Below are positions 8,502 through 16,880 of a stretch of 64,000 bases of DNA, one piece after another. Numbering within the stretch: position 1 is the first letter of the stretch; every line of letters begins with the position of its first letter. A program made the position numbers and the translations under genes. The stretch comes from Glaciecola siphonariae (GTDB lineage Bacteria; Pseudomonadota; Gammaproteobacteria; Enterobacterales; Alteromonadaceae), in NCBI RefSeq assembly GCF_042652645.1, contig NZ_JBHSGU010000002.1, positions 744,001 through 808,000 of the forward strand. The letters run 5' to 3'. Below the pieces are notes generated by a model. It was not told the origin of the DNA, did no database searches, and saw only the letters and a program-made list of their open reading frames with translations.

Positions 8502-9854
8502 ATGTCGCAAGACACAAAAAAATCAAACTTAACCTTAAGAATTCTTATCGGCATGATTGCCGGAATCGTTATAGGCGCTTTGCTACAAATGTCGTTCGAT
8601 GATAGCGGAGATCGCGTTATCAATATATTTTCAACGTCATTTTCTACGTATGGTTTTTTCGTCGATGGTATATTTAACATCGGCGGAACCATTTTTATAA
8701 ACAGCTTAAAAATGCTCGTTGTACCGTTAGTCTTTGTATCGTTAGTTTGTGGCGTAAGCAGTTTGTCCGATCCGTCTAAACTAGGTCGTCTTGGCGGAAA
8801 GTCTGTCGGATTATACGTATTAACCACTTGTATTGCAGTAACTTTTGCCCTAATTATGGCCTTAATTGTAAAACCGGGCGAAGGTTTTATTATTCAGACA
8901 GACGCGACATTTGCGCCAAGTCAAGCGCCAAGCCTTGCGCAAGTGATTATAGACATGTTTCCGTCAAACCCAATTAATGCTATGGCAGAAGGAAATATGC
9001 TGCAAATTATTGTATTTGCTGTATTAGTTGGCATCGCAATGTCTAAATGCGGTGAGAATGGCCTAAAAGTACAAAAAGCGTTTGAAACCATAAACGACGT
9101 GATCATGAAAATCGTCCTTATTATAATGGCCTTAGCGCCTTACGGGGTGTTCTTTCTAATGGCTAAGTTAGCCGCCACTACTGACTTGGCCGCCTTCGGC
9201 AGCATTCTAAAATATTTCTTCTTAGTCTTCTTTTTATTAATTGCCCACGCGCTCATCACTTATCCTACACTGCTTGTGTTGCTGGCCAGACTCAACCCAG
9301 TTACTTTGCTGATTAAAATGAAAGATACCGCCATTTTTGCGTTCAGCTCATCAAGTAGCAGTGCCACGCTTCCCATTACCTTAACTACCGCACAAAAGAA
9401 GCTTGGTGTAGACCGCAGCGTGGCATCATTTACCATTCCCCTAGGCGCCACTATAAATATGGACGGCACAGCAATTATGCAGGGCGTTGCCACGGTATTT
9501 ATTGCACAAGTCTATGGCGTAGACTTGTCGACCGGTGACTTACTCATGGTAGTGCTAACAGCGACCTTGGCATCAATCGGCACCGCGGGGGTTCCGGGAG
9601 TTGGTCTTATTATGCTCGCCATGGTGTTACAGCAGGTCAACTTGCCCGTTGAGGGTATCGCGCTAATAATCGGCATAGACCGATTGTTAGATATGACGCG
9701 CACCGTGGTTAACGTCACCGGTGACTGCACCGTAGCAACTATTGTCGCCAAATCAGAAGGCGTGCTCAACGAGGATATCTACAACGCAGACCCCTTCTCA
9801 GATGAAATGACTGAAGCTGCAAAGGTTAGCGGGCATAACACCCAGGAAAACTAG
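8502..9854 (+). CDS. Dicarboxylate/amino acid:cation symporter (DAACS family, GltP/DctA-like)
   Basis: This 450-residue inner-membrane protein belongs to the sodium/proton-coupled glutamate/aspartate/C4-dicarboxylate symporter family. Visible hallmarks are multiple hydrophobic helices, the serine-rich re-entrant loop FAFSSSSSSATLPIT (about residues 282-297), the NMDGTA cation-site motif in helix 7, a Gly-rich second hairpin (TAGVPGVG), and the helix-8 substrate site RTVVNVTGDCTVA. The residues after RTVVNV are compatible with either amino-acid or dicarboxylate substrates, so I do not choose between glutamate and succinate. It is monocistronic, with a divergent lipoprotein gene upstream and a convergent lolE downstream. 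Confidence 0.92.
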   Translation: MSQDTKKSNLTLRILIGMIAGIVIGALLQMSFDDSGDRVINIFSTSFSTYGFFVDGIFNIGGTIFINSLKMLVVPLVFVSLVCGVSSLSDPSKLGRLGGKSVGLYVLTTCIAVTFALIMALIVKPGEGFIIQTDATFAPSQAPSLAQVIIDMFPSNPINAMAEGNMLQIIVFAVLVGIAMSKCGENGLKVQKAFETINDVIMKIVLIIMALAPYGVFFLMAKLAATTDLAAFGSILKYFFLVFFLLIAHALITYPTLLVLLARLNPVTLLIKMKDTAIFAFSSSSSSATLPITLTTAQKKLGVDRSVASFTIPLGATINMDGTAIMQGVATVFIAQVYGVDLSTGDLLMVVLTATLASIGTAGVPGVGLIMLAMVLQQVNLPVEGIALIIGIDRLLDMTRTVVNVTGDCTVATIVAKSEGVLNEDIYNADPFSDEMTEAAKVSGHNTQEN

Positions 9855-10020
9855 CTATTCATTGCGCCTTTGATGTGTGTTTTGTAAGGTGCTGTTTTGT
9901 GAATTGCGGTATAGTTGTGTGCAGTGCAGTGCAGTGATGCGCTAATTTAATAGCAAAAGCGCTAAGAGTTAAAAGTTAAGAATTAAGAGCATAAAGCCTA
10001 TGGCTTATCAAAGTATAAAC

Positions 10021-11250
10021 TTAATGAAGATGTTCGCCGGGCAGCACAGCGCCAGCTTTAGCGGAAGGATAAAGCGTCGCCAAGACGCTTATAACCACCG
10101 CTAAGCTATACGTTATCGCCACGTCTGTTAGCATTAGCTCAGACGGAATACTGCTGGTGAAATAAACACCGGCATCAAGCAACTCAACAGACAGCACATC
10201 TTCGATAAAGTCTATAATTTGCGGCAAATAAGCGCCTAACACACAACCTATGATGCTGCCCAAGGTAGCACCGAATAAACCGCTGTATAAACCTTTAGTA
10301 ATGAAAATTCGTTTTATTTGAGACTGGCTTGCACCCATTGTTTTTAAAATGGCGATTTCACGGCTTTTCTCTCTTACTGACATCACCAAAGACGACACAA
10401 TGTTAAAGCTCGCAACGCATATCACCAAAACGAGCACAATATAGATAACCGTGCGGACCAGTTTTATATCTTGATACAGGTGTCCGTGCGTGCGTGTCCA
10501 ATCTGACATATACACGGCTTGATTGAAATCCCACCCGTATTTTCTCACGATCTCATACGCGTCAAAGGGATCATGCATTTGCAGTTCAAGATGCGTCACT
10601 GCATCATCAAGATTTAACATGCTCGCTAGAGTGACGTGATTAGTAATGCCTATAAAGCTATCTATCTCGCCGCCAATGTTTACCTCCCCCACTACGGTCA
10701 ACCACGTGGCCACTGAAGTCTGAAAAGATAAGTCCTCAGTTACCTTAGGTAGAAGTACTTGAACGCTGTCGCCTATATTCAACGACAAGGCCTGCATGAT
10801 GCCCTTTCCTAACACTATGCTGTTTGATGTGTTGCTGAGGATTTGATAATCAAAATAGGCCGACAGTTTGTGTTGGTGATAGTCTTTATCAACACCTATG
10901 AGCTCTATCGATTTTATTTGCTTGCCTTTTTGCAGCAAGCCCGACGCTTTATTAAGGGCAAATACGTGCGCAATCTTTGCGTCCTTTCGCATGCGTTCAA
11001 GGTAGTTGGCATTAGGAGTTATGCCGCTAGGTGAGGCATTGATCAGTTCAGCGTGGGGCACGATGCTGAGCAAATTATCCCGTAGCTCCCTTTCAAACCC
11101 GTTCATAACCGAAAGCAGCAAAATAAGAGCGGCGCAACCTAAGCCCACACCAAAGGTGGAGGAACTAGAGACAAAAGAAATATAGCCGTCTTGCTGCTTA
11201 GACTGCTGAAATCGCCATGCAACAAAACGTATGAAGGAAGTAAACACCAC
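10021..11250 (-). CDS. lolE: Lipoprotein-releasing ABC transporter, permease subunit LolE
   Basis: This is one of the two membrane subunits of the LolCDE complex, which extracts mature outer-membrane lipoproteins from the inner membrane and hands them to LolA. The 409 residues show one N-terminal transmembrane helix with the family signature LLSVMNGFERELRDNLLSI, a periplasmic domain (about 45-265), and three C-terminal helices with the FtsX/MacB fold. It resembles LolE more than LolC: YMSDWTRTHGHLYQDIKLVRT corresponds to the LolE segment before helix 2, and the C-terminal SSIPSEL also fits. The last bases of lolD overlap its first codon (shared base 11250), so it is co-translated with lolD. 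The partner lolC lies 38 kb away at 49687-50913. Confidence 0.88.
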   Translation of the reverse strand: MVFTSFIRFVAWRFQQSKQQDGYISFVSSSSTFGVGLGCAALILLLSVMNGFERELRDNLLSIVPHAELINASPSGITPNANYLERMRKDAKIAHVFALNKASGLLQKGKQIKSIELIGVDKDYHQHKLSAYFDYQILSNTSNSIVLGKGIMQALSLNIGDSVQVLLPKVTEDLSFQTSVATWLTVVGEVNIGGEIDSFIGITNHVTLASMLNLDDAVTHLELQMHDPFDAYEIVRKYGWDFNQAVYMSDWTRTHGHLYQDIKLVRTVIYIVLVLVICVASFNIVSSLVMSVREKSREIAILKTMGASQSQIKRIFITKGLYSGLFGATLGSIIGCVLGAYLPQIIDFIEDVLSVELLDAGVYFTSSIPSELMLTDVAITYSLAVVISVLATLYPSAKAGAVLPGEHLH

Positions 11251-11927
11251 TAAACTAGCGCCTCAAGTTTTCCTTTCTTCAAAAACAAGGTTCTATCCAG
11301 CTTCTGAGCGAGACTTTGATCGTGGGTAACAATTATAAATGCGGTGTTTAGCTCTTTGTTGATAGACTGAATTAGCTCAAAAATATGTTCAGAGTTATCG
11401 GCATCTAAATTGCCGGTAGGCTCATCAGCCATAATTATTTTGGGAGAATTAACAAGCGCACGCGCAATCGCTACTCGTTGCCGCTCTCCGCCTGAGAGCT
11501 GACTGGGTTTATGCGCTAGACGATGAGACAAACCTACGCGATGCAGTCCTTCTTTGGCTTTTGCCAAGGCTGTCCGCTTATCCATATCGCCAATGAGTAA
11601 AGGCATCGCCACATTTTCTTGCGCCGTAAATTCCGGCAATAAATGATGGAATTGATATACAAAGCCTAAATTTTTGTTTCTAAATGCGGCCTGTTTTTTT
11701 TGGTTCAGGCTATTTAAGCGAACATCTTCGAAGAAAATTTCACCCCTGTCGGGCGAATCTAAGGTGGCTAAAATATGTAGCAAGGTACTTTTACCCGACC
11801 CAGAGCTGCCTAATATTGCGAGCGTCTCCCCATCAAAAACATCAATACTCACGTCTTGAAGGATATTGACCTCAGATTCAGCATCTTTAAATGACTTAGA
11901 TATAGATTCACAGCGGAGCAATGACAC
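11250..11927 (-). CDS. lolD: Lipoprotein-releasing ABC transporter, ATP-binding subunit LolD
   Basis: This is the ATPase of the LolCDE complex. From the chosen GTG at 11927 the protein has 225 residues (E. coli 233) and begins SLLRCESISKSF, matching the usual LolD start. It has Walker A GSSGSGKST, a Q-loop with the LolD-typical FVYQFHHLLPEFTA, the signature LSGGERQRVAIARAL, Walker B IIMADEPTGNLD and the H-loop histidine in VTHD. The open frame runs on to 12020, but that extension is not conserved-looking and lies in the tRNA leader-side spacer. No strong Shine-Dalgarno is visible for any start. The gene follows the tRNA-Asp cluster with no obvious terminator between. Confidence 0.92.
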   Translation of the reverse strand: MSLLRCESISKSFKDAESEVNILQDVSIDVFDGETLAILGSSGSGKSTLLHILATLDSPDRGEIFFEDVRLNSLNQKKQAAFRNKNLGFVYQFHHLLPEFTAQENVAMPLLIGDMDKRTALAKAKEGLHRVGLSHRLAHKPSQLSGGERQRVAIARALVNSPKIIMADEPTGNLDADNSEHIFELIQSINKELNTAFIIVTHDQSLAQKLDRTLFLKKGKLEALV

Positions 11928-12028
11928 GGGGTAACATAACCAATTAGATAAAAGACGTCTTAGTTTACACTGAAGCGAGCGATTGCCCAATAGATTGCGT
12001 AAAAACGTGAGGAAAAACAATAAGGAAA

Positions 12029-12105
12029 TGGCGGAGTGGACGGGACTCGAACCCGCGACCCCCGGCGTGACAGGCCGGTATTCTAACCAACTGAACTACC
12101 ACTCC
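12029..12105 (-). tRNA. tRNA-Asp (GUC), third in the triplet
   Basis: A 77-nt cloverleaf with encoded CCA: acceptor GGAGTGG pairs with CCACTCC, the D-arm contains AGTTCAGTTGGTTAGA, the anticodon loop contains GTC (CTGTCAC), and the T-loop is GGTTCGAGTCC. It is identical to the other two copies and lies 22 bases downstream of the second. Confidence 0.98.
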
Positions 12106-12127
12106 ACATGGTAGATTAAACAAAAAA

Positions 12128-12204
12128 TGGCGGAGTGGACGGGACTCGAACCCGCGACCCCCGGCGTGACAGGCCGGTATTCTAACCAACTGAACTACCA
12201 CTCC
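12128..12204 (-). tRNA. tRNA-Asp (GUC), second in the triplet
   Basis: A 77-nt copy identical to its neighbours, with GTC anticodon, TTCGAGT T-loop and encoded CCA. It is separated from the first copy by 30 bases and from the third by 22. Confidence 0.98.
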
Positions 12205-12234
12205 GCATTTTCATGCTTAAAAGTCGTGTGTAAA

Positions 12235-12311
12235 TGGCGGAGTGGACGGGACTCGAACCCGCGACCCCCGGCGTGACAGGCCGGTATTCTAACCAACTGA
12301 ACTACCACTCC
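12235..12311 (-). tRNA. tRNA-Asp (GUC), first in the triplet
   Basis: A 77-nt copy with GTC anticodon and encoded CCA; promoter-proximal member of the array. The promoter at 12376-12404 lies about 65 bases upstream. Confidence 0.98.
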
Positions 12312-12375
12312 GCATCTATACACTGCCCCTGATAATTATGACCAAAGCTAGCCACCATCCTCAAGTGCGGCGCAG

Positions 12376-12404
12376 ATAATACGGTGCGGGTACGCTATAG
12401 TCAA
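12376..12404 (-). promoter_or_regulatory. Stable-RNA promoter for the tRNA-Asp array
   Basis: Reading leftward, TTGACT (12404-12399) and TATTAT (12381-12376) are separated by exactly 17 bp and followed by a GC-rich discriminator (CTGCGCCGC). This is the classic form of a strong, stringently controlled tRNA promoter. It may also feed lolDE, since no terminator is visible after the last tRNA. Confidence 0.78.
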
Positions 12405-12501
12405 CTGCTTTTTTGCCAACTTAAGACTGCCTGCCTATTTAACAAGCAAGCCAGGGTGAATATCTGTTTTGTTCTAAAAAACGATTGTTAAAATTCGCGC
12501 T

Positions 12502-13920
12502 TTATTCGGACGCTTCGCCCTTATCCGCTGGCGCCGCTTTTTTCAATCGTATGTTGCGAAGGCTTTTTATATTAAGTAAGGCTTTTAAAGCAAGATGCGA
12601 ATCTGGATGTTTGCGTTTATCGGCAATCAAGTAAATCACCAAGGCACCTAACAGCAGCACAAACACGTTGACGGCGATAACAATGGGCAAAACACTCGGT
12701 GATTCGACCTTTTCAGGTAATTTAGCTGGCTCACGCTCTGCTACTTTAGCCTGCTGTGATGCGGTATCTTCTTGCACCGCAGGCTCAATAACGGGTTCTG
12801 ATGTAACAAAACTATACTCAGGAACGCGGATTTTGAGCTCTCTGCCGCTGTGAGTTTTGGCAAAAGCCGTCATTTTAAATCGGTACATGCCATAGCCCGC
12901 GTTAACTAAACTAACTTCACGCTGATATTCACCTAAGTCGGTAATTGTAAATCGTTCTGCATCGCTTTGTGGCGTCCTCGCTACGCCGTCTATCAACAGA
13001 CTGGCCGGGTCGATGTGCTCACTGTCTACCGAAATTTGGAGCGTATGAAAACCTTCCTCCCCTGCTGCGGCAACGTGCGTTACCACAATAGGATTAGGCA
13101 GTAGCAGAATATTTTCGCCAATCTGCTCGCGGCTAAAAAGTGGCGTACGCACACTTATTACCGGTTGCCATTCACCGTTACTAATATTTAAATCAAATTC
13201 TCCGGTGAAGGTGCCGTCTCCGGGAGTTTCATCAAGTCCTATACCGTCGTCATCAAAGCGCGCAATATTTTTTGTACCCAAGCCAAAATTTTCATGATCA
13301 GGGTGATTGGTACTCATAAAATCAATCGACAAGGACACTACGTCACGAAATTCTGCAAAGTTAACTCTTTCGCCTGCATTTTTTAGATAAGCGGTGTGTT
13401 TGATAGTTTCGCCCGAAAACACTGGCGAGGGAATGGCATCAGATTCAAGCACTAAATCGGCGATTACCATGACTTGACTGTTCGGCAGTATTTCGCCAAG
13501 GGCCTGCCACGGCCCTGCCATGGGTTTATCAAGCTCAATCATGTCGTAGGTATCTGACTCATACCAATGATAGCTGTCGTCATTTGGGTCGTTATCAAGA
13601 AACAACTTGCTGCCGTCGGGCTGCACAAGCACGACAGGTTTCGCCCCAAACTGCCTGAAAAAAACCAAGATGACCTTGTCGACATCCGAGTCAATTCTAA
13701 AGCGATTATTTAACAGTGAAATACTGTTTTGATAAGCGCTACCAATGGGTCGTATTTTTTCAACGACGCTTTTGGCATCGAGCTTTGTTACGTCTTCTTG
13801 GGCTGGCGTCTCACTCGCTGAGTCTGCTTGCTGAGCCTTTACTGTGCCTGCTGCACCCGCAAGAGCGACACAAAAACACGCCACAATCCACGCACGAGCC
13901 CACATTGGGCTATGCGCCAT
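12502..13920 (-). CDS. TIGR03503-type membrane-anchored protein next to dnaQ
   Basis: The 472-residue protein has an N-terminal signal peptide (hydrophobic AWIVACFCVALAGAA, likely cleavage near VKAQQ), a large periplasmic part, and one C-terminal membrane helix (VLPIVIAVNVFVLLLGALVIYL) before a basic cytoplasmic tail. The segment NNRFRIDSDVDKVILVFFRQ, the phrase VLVQPDGSK and the MAGPWQALGEI motif match what I recall of the gammaproteobacterial TIGR03503 family, found beside dnaQ-rnhA. Function is unknown. The ATG at 13920 lies five bases after the dnaQ stop (coupled); the frame extends to a TTG at 13971 inside dnaQ, which I reject. A Lys-rich tail ends at 12502. Confidence 0.75.
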   Translation of the reverse strand: MAHSPMWARAWIVACFCVALAGAAGTVKAQQADSASETPAQEDVTKLDAKSVVEKIRPIGSAYQNSISLLNNRFRIDSDVDKVILVFFRQFGAKPVVLVQPDGSKLFLDNDPNDDSYHWYESDTYDMIELDKPMAGPWQALGEILPNSQVMVIADLVLESDAIPSPVFSGETIKHTAYLKNAGERVNFAEFRDVVSLSIDFMSTNHPDHENFGLGTKNIARFDDDGIGLDETPGDGTFTGEFDLNISNGEWQPVISVRTPLFSREQIGENILLLPNPIVVTHVAAAGEEGFHTLQISVDSEHIDPASLLIDGVARTPQSDAERFTITDLGEYQREVSLVNAGYGMYRFKMTAFAKTHSGRELKIRVPEYSFVTSEPVIEPAVQEDTASQQAKVAEREPAKLPEKVESPSVLPIVIAVNVFVLLLGALVIYLIADKRKHPDSHLALKALLNIKSLRNIRLKKAAPADKGEASE

Positions 13921-13924
13921 ACCT

Positions 13925-14635
13925 TTAATGCAGCGATTTTCGCCAAATAACCTGCTCTGATTTCTTTTCAATGCCGTCTAAATACAATTGGTGCTTTGCT
14001 AATTCATCGGCATTAGCACGAATAACCTTTAGCTGAGGTTTGTTTGCTATTTTAATGATGGCTGTCTCGCCCGCTTCGTTGCCGCTTTCATCACCATGGG
14101 CAAGCTTCAAGGCGCCCTGACCGCCGGTCATGTAGAGATAAACGTCAGCAAGTATCTCACTATCTAATAATGCACCGTGAAAAGTACGGTGACTGTTATC
14201 AACAAAATACGCTCTACATAAGGCGTCTAGGCTGTTTTTCTTGCCTGGTCTAATCTTGCGAGCAAGCTCAAGGGTATCGAGAACAGTGCATATATCATTG
14301 GTAACAGGAAGATTGCGTCCAACTAGCTTAAACTCATGGTCCATAAATCCCACATCAAACGGTGCGTTATGTATAACAAGTTCAGCCCCTTTGATGTATT
14401 CAATGAATGAATCTGCAATATCAGCAAATTTGGGTTTATCCACCAAAAATTCATTGGTAATCCCGTGCACGTCAATAGCTTCTTGTTCAACCTCCCGCTG
14501 CGGGTTGATGTACACATGGAAATTGTTACCCGTGAGCTTGCGGTCAATCATCTCAACGCAGCCGATTTCAATGATGCGGTGACCATCTAGCGGATTAATC
14601 CCGGTGGTTTCTGTGTCTAGTACGATTTGTCGCAT
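13925..14635 (-). CDS. dnaQ: DNA polymerase III epsilon subunit (3'-5' proofreading exonuclease)
   Basis: This DEDDh exonuclease proofreads for the replicative polymerase. Over 236 residues it shows ExoI DTETTG (D7, E9), ExoII HNAPFD (89-94, D94), and ExoIII HGALLDS (H153, D158). The C-terminal ~60 residues form the variable tail that contacts the alpha subunit. It is divergent from rnhA with a short 84-bp gap, as in E. coli and many gammaproteobacteria, and is followed by the TIGR03503-type gene with a 4-base gap. Confidence 0.97.
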   Translation of the reverse strand: MRQIVLDTETTGINPLDGHRIIEIGCVEMIDRKLTGNNFHVYINPQREVEQEAIDVHGITNEFLVDKPKFADIADSFIEYIKGAELVIHNAPFDVGFMDHEFKLVGRNLPVTNDICTVLDTLELARKIRPGKKNSLDALCRAYFVDNSHRTFHGALLDSEILADVYLYMTGGQGALKLAHGDESGNEAGETAIIKIANKPQLKVIRANADELAKHQLYLDGIEKKSEQVIWRKSLH

Positions 14636-14719
14636 TAATTTTTCCTTTTTGCTGTGGGGTAAGTATACTGCGCCTCAATCTTGCTGAACACCGTTAGCAA
14701 CAGGAAAACCGTTTTATAT

Positions 14720-15190
14720 ATGAAAAAAGTGACAATTTACACCGATGGCTCTTGCTTGGGAAATCCGGGACCTGGGGGTTATGGCGCGCTGTTAATATTC
14801 GGCGAACACCGCAAAACGCTCTCCCAAGGCTTTGTTCACACCACGAACAACCGCATGGAATTACTCGCACCTATCGAGGCATTGAACGCGCTAAGCGAAC
14901 CCTGCGAGATAGATATTTATACCGATAGCCAATATGTAAAAAACGGCATTAATCAGTGGATAGCCTCATGGAAACGCAATAATTGGAAAACATCTGCAAA
15001 AAAGCCCGTTAAGAACGTCGATTTATGGCAACGCCTCGATGAGGCATGTAAGCGTCACACCATGCAGTGGCATTGGGTAAAAGGTCATTCAGGCCAAGTC
15101 GAAAATGAGTTAGTAGACGATTTGGCGCGCGCTGCGGCAGAATCGGGTGAGCATATAGTAGATGAAGGTTTTAGCGAGGGCATAAAATGA
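14720..15190 (+). CDS. rnhA: Ribonuclease HI
   Basis: RNase HI degrades the RNA strand of RNA-DNA hybrids. The 156-residue protein from ATG 14720 (MKKVTIYTDGSCLGNPGPGG) matches the 155 residues of the E. coli enzyme. The DEDD catalytic set is visible: D9 (YTDGS), E47 (RMELLA), D69 (YTDSQYV) and D133 (LVDDLARAA), plus H123 in the flexible KGHSG loop. The open frame begins at 14681, but that would add 13 non-family residues. Its stop overlaps the rlmI start by four bases (ATGA), so the two are co-translated. Confidence 0.97.
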   Translation: MKKVTIYTDGSCLGNPGPGGYGALLIFGEHRKTLSQGFVHTTNNRMELLAPIEALNALSEPCEIDIYTDSQYVKNGINQWIASWKRNNWKTSAKKPVKNVDLWQRLDEACKRHTMQWHWVKGHSGQVENELVDDLARAAAESGEHIVDEGFSEGIK

Positions 15191-16446
15191 ACCCCAGCGT
15201 GGTATTAAAAGCAAGTCGAGAAAAGTCACTACTGCGTCGCCATCCGTGGGTGTTTGAGGGCGCAATCGAAAAAGTCATCGGCAAGCCACACAGCGGTGCT
15301 ACGGTTGACATACTTGATGCAAAAGGCGCGTGGCTTGCAAAAGGCGCGTTCTCTCCCGAGTCGCAGATACGCGTTAGAGTATGGAGTTTTCAACAAGACG
15401 AACCCATAGACGATGCCTTTTTTAAACGCAAAGTACAAAGTGCGCTGGCGCTGCGGGAGATGTGGCTAGAGCACACTATGCATTCTGCTCTATTCAATGC
15501 TGATAACACTTCTCACGATACTAAAGGCAGCACTGCAATCACGAATGCTTATCGTCTTGTGGCAGGAGAATCAGACGGTCTTCCGGGCATTACCATAGAC
15601 AAGTATGATAATGTTTTGGTGATGCAGGTAGTAAGCGCAGGCGGTGAAAAACACAAGAAAAAACTAATTAACGCGCTTACAAGTTTATTTCCTGACCATG
15701 TTATTCATGAGCGCAGCGACGTTGAAGTGCGCAAAAAAGAAGGACTCGATCTTGTTGTACAGACTCATGTTGGTGACTTGCCAGATGCCGTTATCATTTA
15801 CGAGCATGGCGTCAAAATTGAGGTAGACCTCATAGCAGGTCATAAAACGGGATTTTACCTAGACCAGCGCAAAAACCGGCAAATTGCAGGTAGTTTTTGC
15901 GCAGGAAAACGTGTTTTAAACTGTTTCAGCTATACCGGCACTTTCGCCCTTTATGCACTTGCAGGCGGCGCTGAAGAAGTAATCAATGCAGATGTATCGC
16001 AATCTGCTTTAGATACGTCTGCTAAAAACTTAGCGCTTAATTTCAATACTGAGCAGCAAGCAAAGGTCAAGCATGTTAAAGAGGATGTATTTGAGCTACT
16101 CAGACGCTACAAAGAAAAAGGTGAACGCTTTGACGTCATTGTAATGGACCCGCCAAAGTTTGTTGAAAACAAGCGGCATTTGGAGCGTGCTGCACGCGGA
16201 TACAAAGATATCAACCGCATTGCATGCGAGCTTTTGAGCGATAATGGCGTGTTGCTTACATTCAGTTGCTCAGGATTAGTCAGCCAAGATTTGTTTAATA
16301 AAATAGTGGCTGATGCCGCGTTAGATGCCAATACACAGCTTAGCTATATACAAAAACTTGAGCAAGATAGCGACCACGTGATCGCCAGTAGTTTTCCGGA
16401 AGGCGCATATTTAAAAGGCTTGGTGTGTGTTAAACGCCAAGCCTAA
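15187..16446 (+). CDS. rlmI: 23S rRNA (cytosine-1962-C5)-methyltransferase
   Basis: This SAM-dependent enzyme makes m5C1962 in 23S rRNA. The 419 residues (E. coli 396) begin with a PUA RNA-binding domain (about 1-75, including RHPWVFEGAIEKV), then an N-terminal extension, then a Rossmann methyltransferase with motif I LNCFSYTGTFALYAL, motif IV VMDPPKF, and motif VI LTFSCSG with the catalytic cysteine. A short loop insertion near residues 98-115 (HNTSHDTKGS-like region) accounts for the extra length. It overlaps rnhA by 4 bases. Confidence 0.93.
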   Translation: MNPSVVLKASREKSLLRRHPWVFEGAIEKVIGKPHSGATVDILDAKGAWLAKGAFSPESQIRVRVWSFQQDEPIDDAFFKRKVQSALALREMWLEHTMHSALFNADNTSHDTKGSTAITNAYRLVAGESDGLPGITIDKYDNVLVMQVVSAGGEKHKKKLINALTSLFPDHVIHERSDVEVRKKEGLDLVVQTHVGDLPDAVIIYEHGVKIEVDLIAGHKTGFYLDQRKNRQIAGSFCAGKRVLNCFSYTGTFALYALAGGAEEVINADVSQSALDTSAKNLALNFNTEQQAKVKHVKEDVFELLRRYKEKGERFDVIVMDPPKFVENKRHLERAARGYKDINRIACELLSDNGVLLTFSCSGLVSQDLFNKIVADAALDANTQLSYIQKLEQDSDHVIASSFPEGAYLKGLVCVKRQA

Positions 16447-16482
16447 TCAAAATGTCTGCAATAATTAGCTACTAATGTTGTT

Positions 16483-16500
16483 AAGCGACCAAGGTCGCTT
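16483..16500. terminator. Putative hairpin between convergent rlmI and the PilZ gene
   Basis: AAGCGACC (16483-16490) is followed almost at once by GGTCGCTT (16493-16500), giving a 7-bp stem with a CAAG loop right after rlmI and touching the stop codon of the opposite gene. T-runs are weak, so termination is only suggested. Confidence 0.4.
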
Positions 16501-16801
16501 ATTTCATCTCACTGATTTCTACGCCCACTAAACAGGTATTTTCACCCTCAGCGTCACAGCGTACCACTTTCGCTTTTGCTTCTAGCGATGGGATTTGGTC
16601 ATTGTTTGAGTCAATCGTAATATCGAGTAAAGTGCCAAGCTCAATGCTTGGCATCTCAACTTCTAAAGACATACCCGTTGCGCTAATGTCGCGACAAACT
16701 GCTGCGAAAGGTGTAGCCGAAGGATTGTCTAGCAAAGAAACTTCGCAGGGTGAATTTACCATCATTCGGTAGAAATTCCGTTTATCGTCATAGCCCAACA
16801 T
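16499..16801 (-). CDS. Small single-domain PilZ protein (likely c-di-GMP receptor)
   Basis: This 100-residue protein is essentially one PilZ domain. It carries the N-terminal arginine pair (R8 and R12 in KRNFYRMM), where canonical receptors have RxxxR, and the D-x-S-x-x-G motif (CRDISATGMSLEVE) on the following strand. Both are needed for c-di-GMP binding in the known family, so a receptor function is likely although the output is unknown. It stands alone between convergent rlmI and hrpA on the same strand. Confidence 0.85.
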   Translation of the reverse strand: MLGYDDKRNFYRMMVNSPCEVSLLDNPSATPFAAVCRDISATGMSLEVEMPSIELGTLLDITIDSNNDQIPSLEAKAKVVRCDAEGENTCLVGVEISEMK

Positions 16802-16880
16802 AGTAATACCTCTTCAATTCAAAAATGTTGTTGTCACTTTATAGGGAGTTGTTCAGTCAGTGTCAACCGTTTATTGTGAT

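Noticed and set aside
9855..10020. Short GCAGT repeats and AAGAGTTAAAAGTTAAGAATTAAGAG between the symporter and lolE
   Set aside because: Too short and irregular to call an element or terminator.
11928..12020. A longer LolD start (31 extra residues)
   Set aside because: The extension lies in the tRNA leader-side spacer, has no family match and starts with no ribosome site; the GTG at 11927 gives the usual LolD N-terminus.
11965..12201. A 78-residue ORF with repeated VVQLVRIPACHAGGRGFESRPLRHF
   Set aside because: It is the tRNA-Asp genes read as protein; the repeat is the tRNA sequence itself, a known false ORF.
12029..12311. A repeated 77-base array that could be mistaken for a CRISPR or tandem repeat
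   Set aside because: Each unit is a complete tRNA-Asp with GTC anticodon and encoded CCA; spacers are 22 and 30 bases, not uniform.
13921..13971. An upstream TTG start for the TIGR03503-type protein
   Set aside because: It overlaps dnaQ and gives no signal-peptide benefit; ATG 13920 sits just after the dnaQ stop.
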